A DNA stretch of 29,595 nt, taken from assembly GCA_934358675.1 (NCBI GenBank), contig CAKRKX010000020.1, positions 1 through 29,595 on the forward strand. Direction: 5' to 3'. The translations under genes were made by a program, and so were the position numbers. This stretch comes from an uncultured Agathobacter sp. Lineage in GTDB: Bacteria; Bacillota; Clostridia; Lachnospirales; Lachnospiraceae. Shown here piece by piece: positions 21,751 through 29,595 of the stretch (positions within the stretch are counted from its first letter, which is position 1; every line of letters starts with the position of its first letter). The notes under the pieces were generated by a model, which was given only the letters and a program-made list of their open reading frames with translations, ran no database searches and had not been told where the DNA came from.

Positions 21751-23514
21751 ACCTTTCACTAAGTCTCTGTAGATCATCTCGATCCTGCCGTCCACCAGAC
21801 GGGAATTCACATAGCGCAGCCATTCATCGGACTTCTCCGGATAATCCAGATTCTCCGCAAAGCTGTGCCAGCGCGTCTCTTTTCTCGCACGCAGATGTGC
21901 GATCACAGTCAGGCAGACCGTCAGCCGTTCCTTTAATTCATACACAAACATCAGCTCATGCATGTCTTCCGCTTTCAGCCCCTCCGCAAGTGTCTGGATC
22001 TGTTTGATCTTCTCCTCCGCCATATCCAGCTGCTTCGCATTAAACTGATAATGGGTTCCGATGCCTCCTGCGTAAGTATCCATCACTTTCTGCATCGCTT
22101 CTTCCAACTGCTCCACGGTAAACACCGCGTTTTCTTTCTGTAAGATGGCATCGTACTCAGCAACTTTGTCGTTCAGACTTTGAACCGATTGCGCAACTTC
22201 ATGATTCCATGCCGCCTCTGTATCGTTCTTGATCTCAGCAATGTCCGTTCCGTTCGCTGTATCGGTGTGCGCATCTTCTATGCTTCCGGTCACACCCCTG
22301 TGGGCTTCTTCCGCATCGAGCTGCTCCACCATGCGAAGCGCTGCGATCTCGCCCTCAACCAGGGCTCCGGTCACATACTTCTGTGGACATCCGCCCGCTA
22401 CATCGCCTGCGGCAAAAAGCCCGCGGATCGTTGTCTCACGGTTTGTGTCCACCCAATAACCGCTCGCCGTGTGTCCTCCGACAATATACGGCTCGGTGCC
22501 TTCGATCTCCACATTCTGCTCACTTGGGTTCTTTCCTGACTCTACCCATTTGAGGGTCTGACTCGGAGCCATGTTCAGGTACGCCTTGCGAAGCGCATCG
22601 TCCTGTTCCGCGCTGATACCTTCCGTCCGCAGATAACACGGTCCGCGCCCTTCCAGATTCTCCTGCACAGTTCCGTACACACGCTGCGAAGTGGTCAGAC
22701 CGTATTTTGTCTCATACACCTCGCCCAAAGCATTCACCTGCTTCGCGCCGACGCCCTGTGCAATCGTTCCGGTCGGTGCGATCGTGTCTTTGCACCGGAG
22801 TGCGATAAAACGCATCTCGAAAGTGGTCATCTCTGCACCCGCGCGGATTCCCATCGCGTAACCCGCTCCCGTGTTAAATGGTGGATACCACATCTTATGT
22901 CTGGAGAATCCCGGATTGTTCGGTTTGTACAATCCTGCGGCTCCTCCGGTTGCGATCAGCACTTTCTTTGCACGGATCTCATATGCTTTCTGCTCCTCGA
23001 TGGAGAAACCATACGCACCCTGAATCTCATTGTTTTCTACAATATAATCTGTAATATTTAAACGGTTGATCACCGTCACGTCATCTAATTTTGCTACCGC
23101 ATCCGCAAGCAGCGGCTTGAAATTCTCACCGTTAATCTTGATGTTGCGATTTCCTCTGGCAACATACTCACCGTTCTCATCTTTTAAGATGACCAGTCCG
23201 AGCTGTTCCAGCTTTGCGGTCACACGGTTCAGTCCCTCCGACATGGTCAGAAGCAGATCCTCACGCACAATGTTGTCCGCATCCTTCTTCGCATAATCCA
23301 CATAATCCTGTGGCTTTCTGCCTTTTACAATATAAGCATTTAAAGCGTTGACTCCGGCTGCCAGACAACCGCTTCGTTTGATGTTGGCTTTCTCCGCGAT
23401 CACCACCGAATAGTCCGAATGCTCCCGGATTGTCAATGCCGCGTAGCAGCCGGCGGTTCCGCCGCCGATGATCAGGATATCTGTATATAAAACTTCTTTT
23501 TGATCGATTTTCAT
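21727..23514 (-). CDS. aprA: APS reductase-type alpha subunit (flavoprotein)
   Basis: A 595-residue FAD enzyme of the fumarate reductase/AprA superfamily. Seen: the Rossmann FAD site DILIIGGGTAGCYAAL, the KRSGCLAAGVNALNAY segment, LIATGGAAGLYKPNN, and the catalytic-region motifs FEMRFIALRCKDT, YIVGGHTASGYWVD and LFAAGDVAGGCPQKYVTGALVEGE. The helical C-terminal domain ends near VNFSFES. The neighbours aprB and cysDN make APS the clear substrate: it should reduce adenylylsulfate to sulfite and AMP. AprA normally serves energy metabolism in sulfate reducers; here everything around it is assimilatory. A homologous fumarate or other reductase function cannot be excluded by sequence alone. GAGAGG lies 8 bases before the ATG. 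Confidence 0.85.
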   Translation of the reverse strand: MKIDQKEVLYTDILIIGGGTAGCYAALTIREHSDYSVVIAEKANIKRSGCLAAGVNALNAYIVKGRKPQDYVDYAKKDADNIVREDLLLTMSEGLNRVTAKLEQLGLVILKDENGEYVARGNRNIKINGENFKPLLADAVAKLDDVTVINRLNITDYIVENNEIQGAYGFSIEEQKAYEIRAKKVLIATGGAAGLYKPNNPGFSRHKMWYPPFNTGAGYAMGIRAGAEMTTFEMRFIALRCKDTIAPTGTIAQGVGAKQVNALGEVYETKYGLTTSQRVYGTVQENLEGRGPCYLRTEGISAEQDDALRKAYLNMAPSQTLKWVESGKNPSEQNVEIEGTEPYIVGGHTASGYWVDTNRETTIRGLFAAGDVAGGCPQKYVTGALVEGEIAALRMVEQLDAEEAHRGVTGSIEDAHTDTANGTDIAEIKNDTEAAWNHEVAQSVQSLNDKVAEYDAILQKENAVFTVEQLEEAMQKVMDTYAGGIGTHYQFNAKQLDMAEEKIKQIQTLAEGLKAEDMHELMFVYELKERLTVCLTVIAHLRARKETRWHSFAENLDYPEKSDEWLRYVNSRLVDGRIEMIYRDLVKGVNFSFES

Positions 23515-23652
23515 ACCCGTTCCTCTCTTTATCTACAACCATTCAGCCCTCCACCAACATTCGCAAAATCCGTCATCTTCGATTCCGGTCGCTGCTATCG
23601 CAGCTTCCCATTTTGCTCATATTGGAAGGCGGCAACTCTATTCAGAGTTGTC

Positions 23653-23710
23653 ATAGCATGAACACATGCACGCTTTCATGCCAGCATGACGCGTGAAGCA
23701 TTCATGCTAT
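23653..23710. repeat. Nested palindrome upstream of aprA
   Basis: Outer arms ATAGCATGAA (23653-23662) and TTCATGCTAT (23701-23710) are perfect. Inside them CACGC/GCGTG (23669-23673, 23691-23695) and CATGC/GCATG (23677-23681, 23684-23688) are also paired. The 23515-23725 gap between cysA and aprA also holds small hairpins (GCTGC-TATC-GCAGC and CAACTC-TATTCA-GAGTTG). No promoter was evident, so this gap looks like structured leader inside the operon. Confidence 0.7.
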
Positions 23711-23725
23711 AGATCTGAATAGTTG

Positions 23726-24784
23726 TTATATATAAAATACATCATCTGTCTGCATTTCCTGATTCTCCACAAGATACGTCTGATGCTCATCAAAGATGTA
23801 CAGCCGATAGATCAGCACATACACTTTCTGCCCGATCTCCAACGCGTCTTTTTCGAGCGAGCGCTCCGCCACGATCTCGATGCCGTCGATGTCCACCACA
23901 ATATCCAAGTGGTTGCCGCGAAAGACAATATCTTTTACGATACCTTCCTCCGTCGCACTGATGAACCGCTCCGGTTCGCTGCGCGAAAGCTTCACAAATT
24001 CCGGCCGCAGCACCGCATGATCTGCACCCTCGATCCTGTCAAAGCCGCGAAGTCTGTCATACTCATTGACCACCGAGGATCGTCCGATAAATTGCGCCAC
24101 AAACGGCGTGTCCGGTGCCTTGTAGATTTCCATCGGCGTGCCCATCTGCTCGATGCGTCCGTGGTTCGTGATGATGATCTCATCCGCGACTTCCACCGCC
24201 TCGTCCTGATCATGTGTGACGAAAATGCTTGTGATACCAAGCTTTGTCACCATCTCCTTGAGCCACGTCCGAAGCTCCGTTCTTACTTTTGCATCGATCG
24301 CCGCAAACGGCTCATCAAGAAGCAGCACCTGTGGATTCGGCGCAAGCGCGCGGGCAAATGCGACACGCTGCCGCTGTCCGCCGGACAACTGATTCGGATA
24401 GCGTTTCTCAAATCCCGACAGTCCGGTCAGTTCCAACAATTCGGTCACGCGTTTCTTGATTTCTTTCTTCGGGACTTTCGCAAGCTCCAGACCGAATGCG
24501 ACATTGTCATACACGGTCATGTAACGGAACAACGCGTAACTTTGGAACACAAACCCGATTCCGCGTTTCGCCGCCGGAATATCATTGACACGCTGACCGT
24601 CAATGTAAATGTCTCCGGAGTTCGGATTTTCCAGCCCGGCGATCATGCGAAGAAGCGTTGTCTTGCCGCTGCCGGATGGTCCGAGCAACGCGACCAGTCT
24701 GCCTTTTTCAATGCCAAAGCTTACGTTATCCGAGGCTTTAAAATCCCCATAATTTTTACAGATATTTCTCATTTCCACATACAT
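23726..24784 (-). CDS. cysA: Sulfate ABC transporter ATPase
   Basis: About 352 residues. It shows the Walker A GPSGSGKTT, the Q-loop VFQSYALF, the signature LSGGQRQRVAFARAL, the Walker B VLLLDEPFAAID and the switch H in FVTHDQDEA, then a C-terminal regulatory domain (about 245-352) ending VYVLIYRL...YI as in CysA/TOBE-type ATPases. The start at 24784 (MYVEMRN) is preferred because AGAGG lies close upstream and it then follows cysW by 13 bases; an in-frame ATG at 24835 would lie inside cysW. It powers import of sulfate or thiosulfate with CysT, CysW and the binding protein. Confidence 0.93.
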   Translation of the reverse strand: MYVEMRNICKNYGDFKASDNVSFGIEKGRLVALLGPSGSGKTTLLRMIAGLENPNSGDIYIDGQRVNDIPAAKRGIGFVFQSYALFRYMTVYDNVAFGLELAKVPKKEIKKRVTELLELTGLSGFEKRYPNQLSGGQRQRVAFARALAPNPQVLLLDEPFAAIDAKVRTELRTWLKEMVTKLGITSIFVTHDQDEAVEVADEIIITNHGRIEQMGTPMEIYKAPDTPFVAQFIGRSSVVNEYDRLRGFDRIEGADHAVLRPEFVKLSRSEPERFISATEEGIVKDIVFRGNHLDIVVDIDGIEIVAERSLEKDALEIGQKVYVLIYRLYIFDEHQTYLVENQEMQTDDVFYI

Positions 24785-24797
24785 ACTGTCTACCTCT

Positions 24798-25646
24798 TTA
24801 ACGTGGTGTGTGGGTTTTCTTATTTCGATACTCAAAGATGTTGCGAAGGATCAGAACAACGACCGCGATCAGCACCAGGATCGATGATACCGCAAATGCC
24901 GCGGTAATCGATGTGTCGGTGCCGGACATATACAAAGCGTCAATCTCAAGCGGAAGTGTGAATGTCTCACCTCTCGTCTTCGATAAGGCGTTGACTGCGC
25001 CGAACTCTCCAAGTGCTCTTGCTGTACAGAGGATGATGCCGTAGATCAGTCCCCACTTCATCTGCGGGAGCGTGATCCGGCGAAAGATTGTCCAGCCGCC
25101 GGCTCCCATGAGTGCCGCCGCTTCCTCCTCGTCTTTGCCTTCCGCATTCAGGATTGGGATAATCTCACGCGATACATACGGAAATGTAACAAAAATCGTT
25201 GCGAGCACAACGCCCGGCAATGCGAACGTAATCCGTATATTCGTTCCAAGGAGTTGATTGATCGCCCGGATGCCCGGGTACGTCCACCCAAGTCTGCCGA
25301 AGGTCATCAGAAATGCAAGTCCGACGATGACCGGCGAGATGGAAAACGGAATATCGATCAGTGTCGCAAGAATCTGCTTGCTCCTAAATGAAAACTTGGT
25401 CAAAAGCCACGCTGCCGCCACCCCGAAAAAGGTATTGACCGCTACCGCGATCACGGTTGCAAGAAGCGTTACAAGAAGTGCGCTTCTGACATATTCGGTC
25501 GAGATCGACTGCAGATAAAACTTTATGCCTTCGCCCAACGAATTTACGATGATCGAACAAAGCGGAAGTACCAGCATGATTCCGATAAACAGGACGCTGA
25601 TCGCGATCAATATGTATTTTGTTATTTTCTTACTGCTTTGCTCCAT
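24798..25646 (-). CDS. cysW: Sulfate ABC transporter permease CysW
   Basis: About 282 residues with six membrane helices. The EAA loop that contacts the ATPase is visible (EEEAAALMGAGGWTIFRRITLPQMKWGL), followed by the family's ARALGEFGAVNALS, typical of CysW. The start at 25646 has AGAGGG about 8 bases upstream; an ATG at 25673 is an alternative. It pairs with CysT, encoded 78 bases upstream. Confidence 0.93.
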   Translation of the reverse strand: MEQSSKKITKYILIAISVLFIGIMLVLPLCSIIVNSLGEGIKFYLQSISTEYVRSALLVTLLATVIAVAVNTFFGVAAAWLLTKFSFRSKQILATLIDIPFSISPVIVGLAFLMTFGRLGWTYPGIRAINQLLGTNIRITFALPGVVLATIFVTFPYVSREIIPILNAEGKDEEEAAALMGAGGWTIFRRITLPQMKWGLIYGIILCTARALGEFGAVNALSKTRGETFTLPLEIDALYMSGTDTSITAAFAVSSILVLIAVVVLILRNIFEYRNKKTHTPR

Positions 25647-25723
25647 GTGTGTTCCCTCTATCTGCTTTTTCATGTTTCCCCGTCAATTTGCGAAACCGCA
25701 CGCCAGACATGCATGCCTGCTAT

Positions 25724-26575
25724 TTATAAAACATTTGTCCTGGCTGCCTGCCGCATCTGCACGATGTTGACACCCAGCAGGATCACAAACGAAAAAATCA
25801 ACATAACAAGCGCGATCGCTGTAGCGCTCGCGTAATCGATGTAACCAAGCTTCTGCATGATCACATACGATACTACCTGTGTCTGCTCTCTGGCGCTGTT
25901 GCCGGAGATGTAGATCACGCTTCCGTACTCGCCGATACCTCTGGCAAAAGCAAGTCCGAATCCGGTTAAGATTGCCGGCCGGATTTCCGGAAAAATCACT
26001 TTATAAAATGTCTGCCAACGATTCGCACCCAACATAAAAGACGCTTCCTCATACTGAAGATCCAGCTTTTCCAGTACCGGCTGCACCGCACGGATCACAA
26101 ACGGAATTCCGATGAAAACCAATGCGATGATCAGTCCCAGGTGCGTGTATGATACTTTGATGCCAAGCTTCGCAAGCGGTTTCCCAAGGAATCCGGTCTC
26201 TGAATATAGTTTTGATAACGTGATACCAGCGACTGCCGTGGGCAGTGCGAAAGGAAGCTCGATGCATCCGTCAAGCAGGCGTTTCCCGGGGAAATCGTAC
26301 CGGACGAGCACCCACGCCACGATGACACCAAACACGCAGTTGACAAATGCCGCCGCCAGCGAGCACAGGATACTGGTGCGAAACGCATGCAGCACATTCG
26401 GCTTTGTTACCAGCGAAAAGAACTCCGCCGGTGAAAGCTTCAGTGCGTAGACGAGCACCGATGCCAGCGGGATCAGGATGAGCAGGGAAAGCATCGTTAT
26501 CACGATTCCCATTGTCAAATGATATCCCGGGATCACTCTTACTTTTTTCGTTTTGTTAGTACTCGTAGATTTCAT
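25724..26575 (-). CDS. cysT: Sulfate ABC transporter permease CysT
   Basis: About 283 residues, six membrane helices, with the EAA loop EEASFMLGANRWQTFYKVIFPEIRPAILTGFGLAFARGIGEYGSVIYISGN, the latter half being the CysT signature. LPFALPTAVAGITLSKLY earlier is also typical. The gene overlaps the end of the binding-protein gene by 20 bases, with GGAG upstream of the chosen ATG at 26575; ATGs at 26590 and 26596 are possible. Coupled translation is likely. Confidence 0.93.
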   Translation of the reverse strand: MKSTSTNKTKKVRVIPGYHLTMGIVITMLSLLILIPLASVLVYALKLSPAEFFSLVTKPNVLHAFRTSILCSLAAAFVNCVFGVIVAWVLVRYDFPGKRLLDGCIELPFALPTAVAGITLSKLYSETGFLGKPLAKLGIKVSYTHLGLIIALVFIGIPFVIRAVQPVLEKLDLQYEEASFMLGANRWQTFYKVIFPEIRPAILTGFGLAFARGIGEYGSVIYISGNSAREQTQVVSYVIMQKLGYIDYASATAIALVMLIFSFVILLGVNIVQMRQAARTNVL

Positions 26576-27650
26576 CAAACATTGCTCCATCGTCAAAATA
26601 GGTCTTGTACGCGTTGTCCCATCCGCCGTAATCCTTGATCGTGTACAATTTTACGTCCAGGTCAAATTGATCCGCATACGCATTTAAAATTTCTTCATTG
26701 CTCGGTCGGTATCCGTATTCTGCCGCAGTTCGCTGCGCCTCGTCGCTGTACAGATACGATAAATATTCGCGGCTGACTTCCTGCGTGCCGTTCGCATCCG
26801 CATTGTCATCAACGATCGCCACACTCGGCTGCGCCAAAATGCTGACCGACGGCGTGATCCGTTCGTACTCATCCGGATAGCTTCTCATTGTTGTCAGAGC
26901 CTCATTTTCCCACGCGATCAGCACATCACCCTTTTGGTTTTCCACAAACGTTGTTGTCGATCCGCGTGCCCCGGAATCCATGACGGACACCTGTGCATAC
27001 ACCTTTTTCAAAAAGTCTTTTTCCTTTGACTCATCACCGTAGTTTTCCTTCGCATAGGACAATGCTGCAAGGAAGTTCCAACATGCGCCGCCGCTGCTCT
27101 TCGGATCCGGCGTGATCACTTCCACATCCGATCGGATCAGATCATTCCAGTCCCGTATGTTCTTTGGATTGTTTTTTCTCACAAGAAAAACGATCGTGGA
27201 CGTGTACGGTGCTGAGTCCTTGTCGAACTCTTTCTGCCACCCCGGCTCAATCAGTCCCGTCTGCTCGATCAGTGTGATATCATGCTCCAAAGCCAGTGTT
27301 ACGACATCCGCGTTACAGCCCTCGACGACCGAACGTGCCTGCGCACCGGAGCCGCCGTGCGACTGGATGACTTCCACTTTCTTTCCGAACTTCTCTTCGT
27401 AATAGTTCTCAAACATCGGATTGTAGGCTTCGTAAAATTCACGCGTCGGATCGTAGGAAACATTTGTGATCGTAAGTGTATCGCCTTTGTTTCGCCCGCA
27501 TCCGGTGAGCGCCAGTGTAAGGAGAATTGTGACTGCTGCCAGACGTCTTGACCTTCGTTTCTTTTTGTTGCAGCCTGATTTCTCTTGAGGCTTTGCCAAA
27601 CCTCCTTTATATGTAATTGTGAAGTTTGAAAACTTTTGATTCTGCTTCAC
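26556..27650 (-). CDS. sbp: Sulfate-binding lipoprotein of CysP/Sbp type
   Basis: A 364-residue extracytoplasmic binding protein. After a long basic N-terminus a hydrophobic stretch ends in LTGC, a lipobox (cleavage before Cys near residue 51). The mature protein has the Sbp signatures: NVSYDPTREFYEAYN, SHGGSGAQARSVVEGCNADVVTLAL, KSSGGACWNFLAALSYA and GARGSTTTFVENQKGDVLIAWENE. Sulfate or thiosulfate is the expected ligand. The start is a GTG at 27650 with AGAGGA about 6 bases upstream. This gives a 36-residue tail before the signal helix; a perfect AAAGGAGG at 27601-27608 has no well-placed start after it. Co-transcribed with cysK. Confidence 0.9.
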   Translation of the reverse strand: MKQNQKFSNFTITYKGGLAKPQEKSGCNKKKRRSRRLAAVTILLTLALTGCGRNKGDTLTITNVSYDPTREFYEAYNPMFENYYEEKFGKKVEVIQSHGGSGAQARSVVEGCNADVVTLALEHDITLIEQTGLIEPGWQKEFDKDSAPYTSTIVFLVRKNNPKNIRDWNDLIRSDVEVITPDPKSSGGACWNFLAALSYAKENYGDESKEKDFLKKVYAQVSVMDSGARGSTTTFVENQKGDVLIAWENEALTTMRSYPDEYERITPSVSILAQPSVAIVDDNADANGTQEVSREYLSYLYSDEAQRTAAEYGYRPSNEEILNAYADQFDLDVKLYTIKDYGGWDNAYKTYFDDGAMFDEIYEY

Positions 27651-27666
27651 GCTTTTATCCTCTTGC

Positions 27667-27690
27667 CTGGTGTAAAAATTTTCACGCCAG
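27667..27690 (-). other. Hairpin between cysK and sbp
   Basis: CTGGCGTGAAAA and TTTTTACACCAG pair over 12 positions with one C-A mismatch and one G-U pair; only the central A/U pairs need open. No T-tract follows. It is in the 65-base spacer after cysK and may set the relative amount of upstream and downstream message. Confidence 0.5.
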
Positions 27691-27715
27691 CTTCTGTTAA
27701 GTCGTAACTCTTCGC

Positions 27716-28642
27716 TTAAAACAAAGAGGTCGAAAGATATCGCTCTCCGGTATCCGGCAGCAATACAACGATTCTCTTACCCACATTCTCCGTCCGCTTC
27801 GCAAGTTCGGTTGCCGCCCAAAGCGCCGCTCCGGAGGAGATTCCAACAAGCAGTCCATCCGACTTTGCGACCTCACGCGCCGTCTCAAACGCTTCCTCGT
27901 TGCCCACCTTGATGACCTCATCCACAAGACTCATATCCATAACCTTCGGAATAAATCCGGCACCGATTCCCTGAATCTTGTGTGGTCCCGGCTTCTCTCC
28001 GGATAATACCGCCGATGTCGCCGGCTCCACAGCGATAATTTTCACGTTCGGATTCTTCTCCCGAAGTCCCTCTCCGGTTCCGGTCAGTGTTCCACCGGTT
28101 CCTACGGATGAAACAAAGATATCCACATTACCGTCCGTATCCTTCCAGATTTCCTGTGCCGTCGTAACCTTATGGATTTCCGGATTGGCTTCATTCTCAA
28201 ACTGCTGCGGAATGAATGCGTTTCCATATTCTTCTTTCAGCTGCGCCGCCTTCTCGATCGCGCCCCGCATTCCCGCACGTCCCGGTGTCAACACGATCTC
28301 TGCGCCGAGTGCCTTCACGATCTTGCGCCGCTCCATGCTCATCGTATCCGGCATCGTCAGGATCAGATGCAATCCCTTAGCTGCCGTCACGAAAGCAAGT
28401 CCGATTCCGGTGTTGCCGCTTGTCGGTTCGATGATCACCGTATCCTGATTGATCTTTCCTTCCTTAATTCCCTGCTCGATCATTGCATTCGCCACACGAT
28501 CCTTGACGCTTCCCAGCGGATTAAAATATTCCAGCTTCGCTATAACCTGTGCGCTAAGCGAATGCTTCTTCTCATAATTGGATAATTCCAGTAACGGTGT
28601 GCCTCCGATCAGCTCCGTCAATTGTTTTGCAATCTTCTCCAT
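27716..28642 (-). CDS. cysK: Cysteine synthase (O-acetylserine sulfhydrylase)
   Basis: A 308-residue PLP enzyme making cysteine from O-acetylserine and sulfide. Motifs: the PLP lysine K47 in FNPLGSVKDRVA, the substrate loop EPTSGNTGIGLA, the phosphate-binding GTGGTLTGTG, and the C-terminal GISSGAALWAA and VVLLPDTGERYLS. Length is typical of CysK. First gene of the transport/activation operon, with its own strong promoter. In Bacillus, CysK also binds CymR and acts as the cysteine sensor; an Rrf2 regulator of that kind is encoded in the sister operon, so a similar partnership is plausible but not shown. Confidence 0.96.
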   Translation of the reverse strand: MEKIAKQLTELIGGTPLLELSNYEKKHSLSAQVIAKLEYFNPLGSVKDRVANAMIEQGIKEGKINQDTVIIEPTSGNTGIGLAFVTAAKGLHLILTMPDTMSMERRKIVKALGAEIVLTPGRAGMRGAIEKAAQLKEEYGNAFIPQQFENEANPEIHKVTTAQEIWKDTDGNVDIFVSSVGTGGTLTGTGEGLREKNPNVKIIAVEPATSAVLSGEKPGPHKIQGIGAGFIPKVMDMSLVDEVIKVGNEEAFETAREVAKSDGLLVGISSGAALWAATELAKRTENVGKRIVVLLPDTGERYLSTSLF

Positions 28643-28667
28643 AAACTGTTCCCTCTTATGTTCTGCA

Positions 28668-28711
28668 AATATGTTATGACCTATAATACCCCACTATTCC
28701 TACCATGTCAA
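28668..28711 (-). promoter_or_regulatory. Promoter of cysK operon with shared sulfur motif
   Basis: On the minus strand TTGACA (28706-28711), a 17-base spacer and TATTAT (28683-28688). ATACCCCACTA (28686-28696) and AATATGTTAT (28668-28677) repeat the blocks of the metY promoter at nearly the same distances (8 versus 7 bases between blocks). Confidence 0.85.
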
Positions 28712-28812
28712 TAGGTATTGTGGGCTTTGTGTATAAAAATGCATTTTGAGTTAAATATTACCTTATTCACATGTGAAATCTGTATGAATATAGTAAAAAG
28801 CATGAAAAGTTC

Positions 28813-28841
28813 TTGAAATGAACCATTTTGAATGATAAAAT
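28813..28841 (+). promoter_or_regulatory. Promoter of SulP transporter gene
   Basis: TTGAAA (28813-28818), a 17-base spacer and TAAAAT (28836-28841), each five of six to consensus. It is divergent from the cysK promoter, about 100 bases away, and lacks the shared ATACCCCACTA block. Confidence 0.7.
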
Positions 28842-28909
28842 TTTAACTTGCGCGTTTATATTTTTTTAATAAACACTTTATAGATATTTTACAGAGAGGA
28901 TAAAACTTC

Positions 28910-29595
28910 ATGAACGAATTACGCCCGAAACTTTTTGACGTGATGAAAGGCTACACAAAGACCCAGTTGATCAAAGATATCATTGCCGGAATCATTGTTG
29001 CCATCATCGCACTCCCACTTTCCATCGCACTTGCGATCGCATCCGGTGTCGGACCTGAACAGGGACTTTACACCGCAATTATCGCAGGCTTTTTTATCTC
29101 CTTCTTCGGAGGAAGCCGCGTACAGATTGGCGGACCGACCGCTGCTTTCGTTGTTATCATCTACGGAATCGTGACAGAATACGGAACTGACGGACTGATC
29201 GTTGCAACGATCCTCGCCGGAATCATTCTGGTGATCATGGGTATCTGCCGCTTTGGTTCCCTGATCAAATACATCCCTTATACCATTACAACCGGCTTTA
29301 CATGCGGTATTGCCGTCACTTTATTTGTTGGACAGCTGAAAGATTTCTTCGGAATGGATATCGCGTCGGTTCCTTCCGAATTCTTAGATAAGATCATTGT
29401 GTATGCGAAAAATATCGGTTCTGTCAATGTGACTGCCACACTGATCGGACTTCTAGCCGTGGTGATCATGCTTGTCTGGCCAAAAGTTACCGATAAAATT
29501 CCCGGATCACTCATTGCGATCATTGCAACTACCGCAATCGTTTATTTTGCCAAACTTCCGGTCAACACGATCGGCAGCGTTTACGGCGAATTAAA
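28910..29595 (+). CDS. SulP-family anion transporter, N-terminal part
   Basis: The first 228 codons of a membrane protein that continues past the window. SulP features: an N-terminal cytosolic segment (MNELRPKLFDVMKGYTKTQL), then the helix IIAGIIVAIIALPLSIALAIASGVGPEQGLYTAII, which is the SulP family signature, and GGSRVQIGGPTAAFVVII. Several further helices follow. Family members carry sulfate, bicarbonate or other anions. Its place back to back with the sulfate operon suggests sulfate, but bicarbonate is a fair alternative. AGAGAGGA lies about 9 bases before the ATG. The STAS domain expected at the C terminus is outside the window. Confidence 0.92.
   Translation, partial: MNELRPKLFDVMKGYTKTQLIKDIIAGIIVAIIALPLSIALAIASGVGPEQGLYTAIIAGFFISFFGGSRVQIGGPTAAFVVIIYGIVTEYGTDGLIVATILAGIILVIMGICRFGSLIKYIPYTITTGFTCGIAVTLFVGQLKDFFGMDIASVPSEFLDKIIVYAKNIGSVNVTATLIGLLAVVIMLVWPKVTDKIPGSLIAIIATTAIVYFAKLPVNTIGSVYGEL

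Noticed and set aside
23723..24907. Long open frame of 394 codons on the plus strand
   Set aside because: It lies opposite cysA, whose ATPase motifs are complete; the antisense frame has no recognisable domain or ribosome site.

Overview
The window looks like chromosome of a Gram-positive anaerobe of the Clostridia, most likely family Lachnospiraceae. The evidence is strong AGGAGG-type ribosome sites, ECF sigma/anti-sigma and BlaI/Rrf2/TetR regulators, an MMPL exporter paired with a heptad-repeat exported protein, and ferredoxin-linked anaerobic sulfur enzymes. The placement is inferred from gene content and style, not from a database comparison. No rRNA, tRNA, CRISPR array, transposase or phage gene was seen.

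Left part (1-9.9 kb), minus strand unless noted: the 5' end of a BlaI-type repressor gene with an operator on its own promoter; an MntP-like membrane protein; an exported heptad-repeat protein and an MMPL/RND exporter preceded by a TetR regulator; a DUF308 membrane protein with a small downstream gene; a tandem 58-bp repeat inside an intergenic region that carries back-to-back promoters; plus-strand ybaK; an SseB-domain protein; a second BlaI-type repressor; and a plus-strand helix-turn-helix regulator. A RelQ-type alarmone synthetase and a NUDIX hydrolase follow (9.9-11.2 kb).

Right part (11.3-29.6 kb) is a sulfur-assimilation island broken only by an ECF sigma/anti-sigma pair (17.2-18.6 kb). 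Unit A runs leftward from a strong promoter at 17.1 kb: metY, a small siroheme/ferredoxin sulfite reductase, a TusA-like protein, a thioredoxin with a CIPC site, a ThiS-like sulfur carrier whose C terminus is masked (GGGSF), a ThiF/MoeB-type activating enzyme, a JAMM metalloprotease, trxB and an Rrf2 regulator without Fe-S cysteines. Unit B runs leftward from 28.7 kb: cysK, a sulfate-binding lipoprotein, cysT, cysW, cysA, aprA, aprB, cysD and cysN, ending at a terminator at 18.65 kb. A divergent SulP-type transporter gene starts at 28.91 kb and runs off the window.

Together these encode a nearly complete path from sulfate to amino acids: uptake (CysPTWA-type and perhaps SulP), activation to APS (CysDN), direct APS reduction by an AprAB-type enzyme with no APS kinase or PAPS reductase in view, sulfite reduction, then cysteine (CysK) and homocysteine (MetY). 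The carrier, activating enzyme, protease and MetY match the protein-thiocarboxylate methionine route described in Wolinella succinogenes (HcyS/HcyF/HcyD/MetY). Here that route is combined in one locus with sulfite reductase, TusA, thioredoxin/reductase and a CymR-like regulator. The promoters of units A and B share an 11-bp and a 10-bp block at almost identical positions, which suggests one regulator controls both.
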